Shown piece by piece: positions 12,561-14,076 of a DNA stretch of 14,076 bases. The stretch is taken from contig JAISMZ010000068.1 in assembly GCA_031276475.1 (NCBI GenBank), positions 1 to 14,076 on the forward strand. Reading direction: 5' to 3'. How positions within the stretch are numbered: position 1 is the first letter of the stretch; each line of letters opens with the position of its first letter. Made by a program: the position numbers and the translations under genes. Source of the DNA: Coriobacteriales bacterium (GTDB taxonomy: Bacteria > Actinomycetota > Coriobacteriia > Coriobacteriales > UBA8131). The notes beneath the pieces were generated by a model. That model was not told the origin of the DNA. It saw only the letters and a list, made by a program, of their open reading frames with translations, and did no database searches.

Positions 12561-14076
12561 ATGCTAAAGACAATCCAAGTGAGCGGCAGTTCCGCCGTGG
12601 GCAAAACGGCAGTCATCAAGTCGTTATTGCCGCAGCTACAGAGCCGGGGCGAAGCTGCCTGTGTTGCAAAGATCGATTGCCTGCACAGTGATGATGGCGA
12701 AATCTACAGTGCCTTGGGAATACCTTGCGTGGTTGGTCTGAGCGAGGATATCTGCCCGGATCATTTCCTGGTCAGCAATCTTTGCGAACTCTGGCAGTGG
12801 GCCTCAGAACAACAGGCTCAGACTTTGATAATCGAGACGGCAGGGCTTTGCCATCGATGCTCGCCCGCCACAGTAAAGACCGTCAGTATCTGCGTGGTGG
12901 ACTGCACCGCCAGCTCACACGCCCCTATGCAGCTCGGCCCAATGCTCAGCCTCGCCGACATTATCATCCTGACCAAGATAGACTTGGTCTCGCAGGCCGA
13001 GCGCGAGATCATCAGCGCCTCGGTTGTCGCGCTCAACCCCAAAGCCAGGCTCTTTGCCGTTGACGGGTTGGTCGGTTACGGCATCGAGCCGCTGGCAGAA
13101 CACCTCTGTTCATTGCCGGCAACCGAGAGTTACGAAGGCGACTATCTGCGCTTTACCATGCCCAGCGGCGTCTGCTCCTATTGTGTCGGCGAGCAACGCG
13201 TAGGCAGTGCCTGGCAGCAGGGCGCGATCAATAAGATAGACTTTACCAGCAGGTCGGCAAAGAACGGGGTTGTGGAGACTGACGCCGACGACGCGGGCCT
13301 GCAGGCTGCGACAAAAGCGGCGGGCGGCGAGGGCGGCGCGACCCCGGAAAAGCCGCTCCTCTCGCAAGGCTTTGAGTTTCTTGAGGTCTGCCCCGGGCAC
13401 GACAAGGACGGCAAACCAGAGAATTTTGCCGTGCTGACCTTGCGCATCGGCGAGCTTTACACGATAGTCGGTAACACCGGGGCCGGCAAAAGCCGCCTGA
13501 TCAAAGACATCGAGCAGTTGGTAAAAGGCGACTCCGCTACCGGACGCGAGATCCGCATCAACGGCAAGGTGACAGCCTCCGAGCAACGCCCGTTACTTGC
13601 GGCCAACCTGATAGCGCACCTGAGCCAGAATATGCGTTTCAGCTTAGATTTATCCGTGGAAGCCTTTGTTCAACGCCATCTGCAGGTGCGCGGGCGGGAT
13701 CGCTCGCTGCTTAAGCAGGTTATAGAGCTGGCCAACCGGATCACTTCCGAGCCGCTGTCGGGCGCAAGCAGCCTGCACGAACTGAGCGGTGGACAGGGAC
13801 GGGCGTTGATGATCGCCGATATCGCCCTGGTCTGCGACAGCCCGATCGTGCTGATTGACGAGATTGAAAACGCCGGGATCAACAAAGAGATCGCCTTGTC
13901 CATTCTGACCGACCGCAGAAAGCTGGTATTGATTGCCACCCACGACATCCAGACGGCCTTGATGGCGCAGCGACGGATAGTCCTTGGCAACGGTGCGCTG
14001 GTGGATGTGGTCGAGCGAAAGTCAGAGGAGGCCGCTTACTATCAGGAACTGCAGGCACGAAGCCGGTGTCAGGACG
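12561..14076 (+). CDS. HypB/UreG-like GTPase fused to a soluble ABC ATPase (3' end outside window)
   Basis: Open from the ATG at 12561 to the window edge, with 505 residues visible. Residues 1-185 form a SIMIBI-type P-loop GTPase: Walker A GSSAVGKT (9-16), IETAGLCHRCSP (91-102) in the place of the G3 motif with C97-x2-C100, and ILTKIDL (136-142) as the G4 (N/T)KxD. This is the layout of HypB/UreG/CobW-type metallochaperone GTPases. A second CxxC (C205-C208) follows, then a low-complexity linker (about 232-268). Residues 270-490 form an ABC ATPase domain: Walker A GNTGAGKS (304-311), signature LSGGQ (408-412), Walker B IVLIDEIE (429-436) and H-loop ATHD (459-462). There are no membrane helices. 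It is probably a cytosolic factor in metal or cofactor insertion; the client is unknown. It is divergent from the importer operon and has its own activator-type promoter. Confidence 0.85.
   Translation, partial: MLKTIQVSGSSAVGKTAVIKSLLPQLQSRGEAACVAKIDCLHSDDGEIYSALGIPCVVGLSEDICPDHFLVSNLCELWQWASEQQAQTLIIETAGLCHRCSPATVKTVSICVVDCTASSHAPMQLGPMLSLADIIILTKIDLVSQAEREIISASVVALNPKARLFAVDGLVGYGIEPLAEHLCSLPATESYEGDYLRFTMPSGVCSYCVGEQRVGSAWQQGAINKIDFTSRSAKNGVVETDADDAGLQAATKAAGGEGGATPEKPLLSQGFEFLEVCPGHDKDGKPENFAVLTLRIGELYTIVGNTGAGKSRLIKDIEQLVKGDSATGREIRINGKVTASEQRPLLAANLIAHLSQNMRFSLDLSVEAFVQRHLQVRGRDRSLLKQVIELANRITSEPLSGASSLHELSGGQGRALMIADIALVCDSPIVLIDEIENAGINKEIALSILTDRRKLVLIATHDIQTALMAQRRIVLGNGALVDVVERKSEEAAYYQELQARSRCQD

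Overview
The window comes from a fairly GC-rich bacterium. Nothing in it fixes the taxon. A lipoprotein-type substrate-binding protein, a Cys-rich Crp/Fnr regulator, a HypB/UreG-like GTPase fused to an ABC domain, and DUF4143/Fic/DUF262 genes would suit an anaerobe such as a coriobacterium or clostridium, but that is inference. No tRNA, rRNA, CRISPR array, integrase or transposase was seen.

Left part (1-4471, plus strand). The window opens inside the C-terminal half of a DUF4143 ATPase. A short coding-like tail with no start codon follows (471-644). Then comes a translationally coupled pair of DUF262 genes (816-2540 and 2537-4471, ATGA overlap). Only the second carries a C-terminal DUF1524/HNH-type nuclease motif. 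The pair resembles two-gene, GmrSD-like modified-DNA restriction systems (TgvAB type). It is visibly more AT-rich than the rest of the window, as expected for an acquired defence module.

Middle part (4481-8700, minus strand). This holds a large two-domain ADP-ribosylglycohydrolase with an apparently degenerate second domain, a small zinc-ribbon/TM2 membrane protein, and an intact Fic AMP-transferase with an N-terminal inhibitory motif and a C-terminal winged helix. Directly upstream of fic lie remnants of two further genes: a scrap of a different Fic protein (HPFMEGSGR) and the C-terminus of a DUF4143 ATPase. The second scrap carries a 33-nt duplication with an in-frame stop. The stretch therefore looks like a turnover zone for toxin- and defence-type genes.

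Right part (8824-14076). A minus-strand operon runs Crp/Fnr-type regulator, lipoprotein substrate-binding protein, permease, ATPase (SsuABC/TauABC/NMT1-type importer). It is divergent from a plus-strand gene for a fused HypB/UreG-like GTPase and soluble ABC ATPase, which runs off the window. The 288-bp divergent region is rich in structure. It has a 22-bp near-perfect palindrome, a long stem-loop with a T-run, and two copies of a CRP-architecture dyad (TGTCT-N6-AGACG/AGATA) 41 bp apart. Their centres fall at about -41.5 and -82.5 relative to a start site predicted from a TAGATT -10 box. The regulator's recognition helix keeps both CRP arginines but replaces the CRP glutamate with alanine, which fits the altered half-site. 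I infer that the regulator controls the divergent gene and probably its own importer operon. The whole looks like a regulated uptake-and-maturation module for a metal, metal complex or cofactor of unknown identity.
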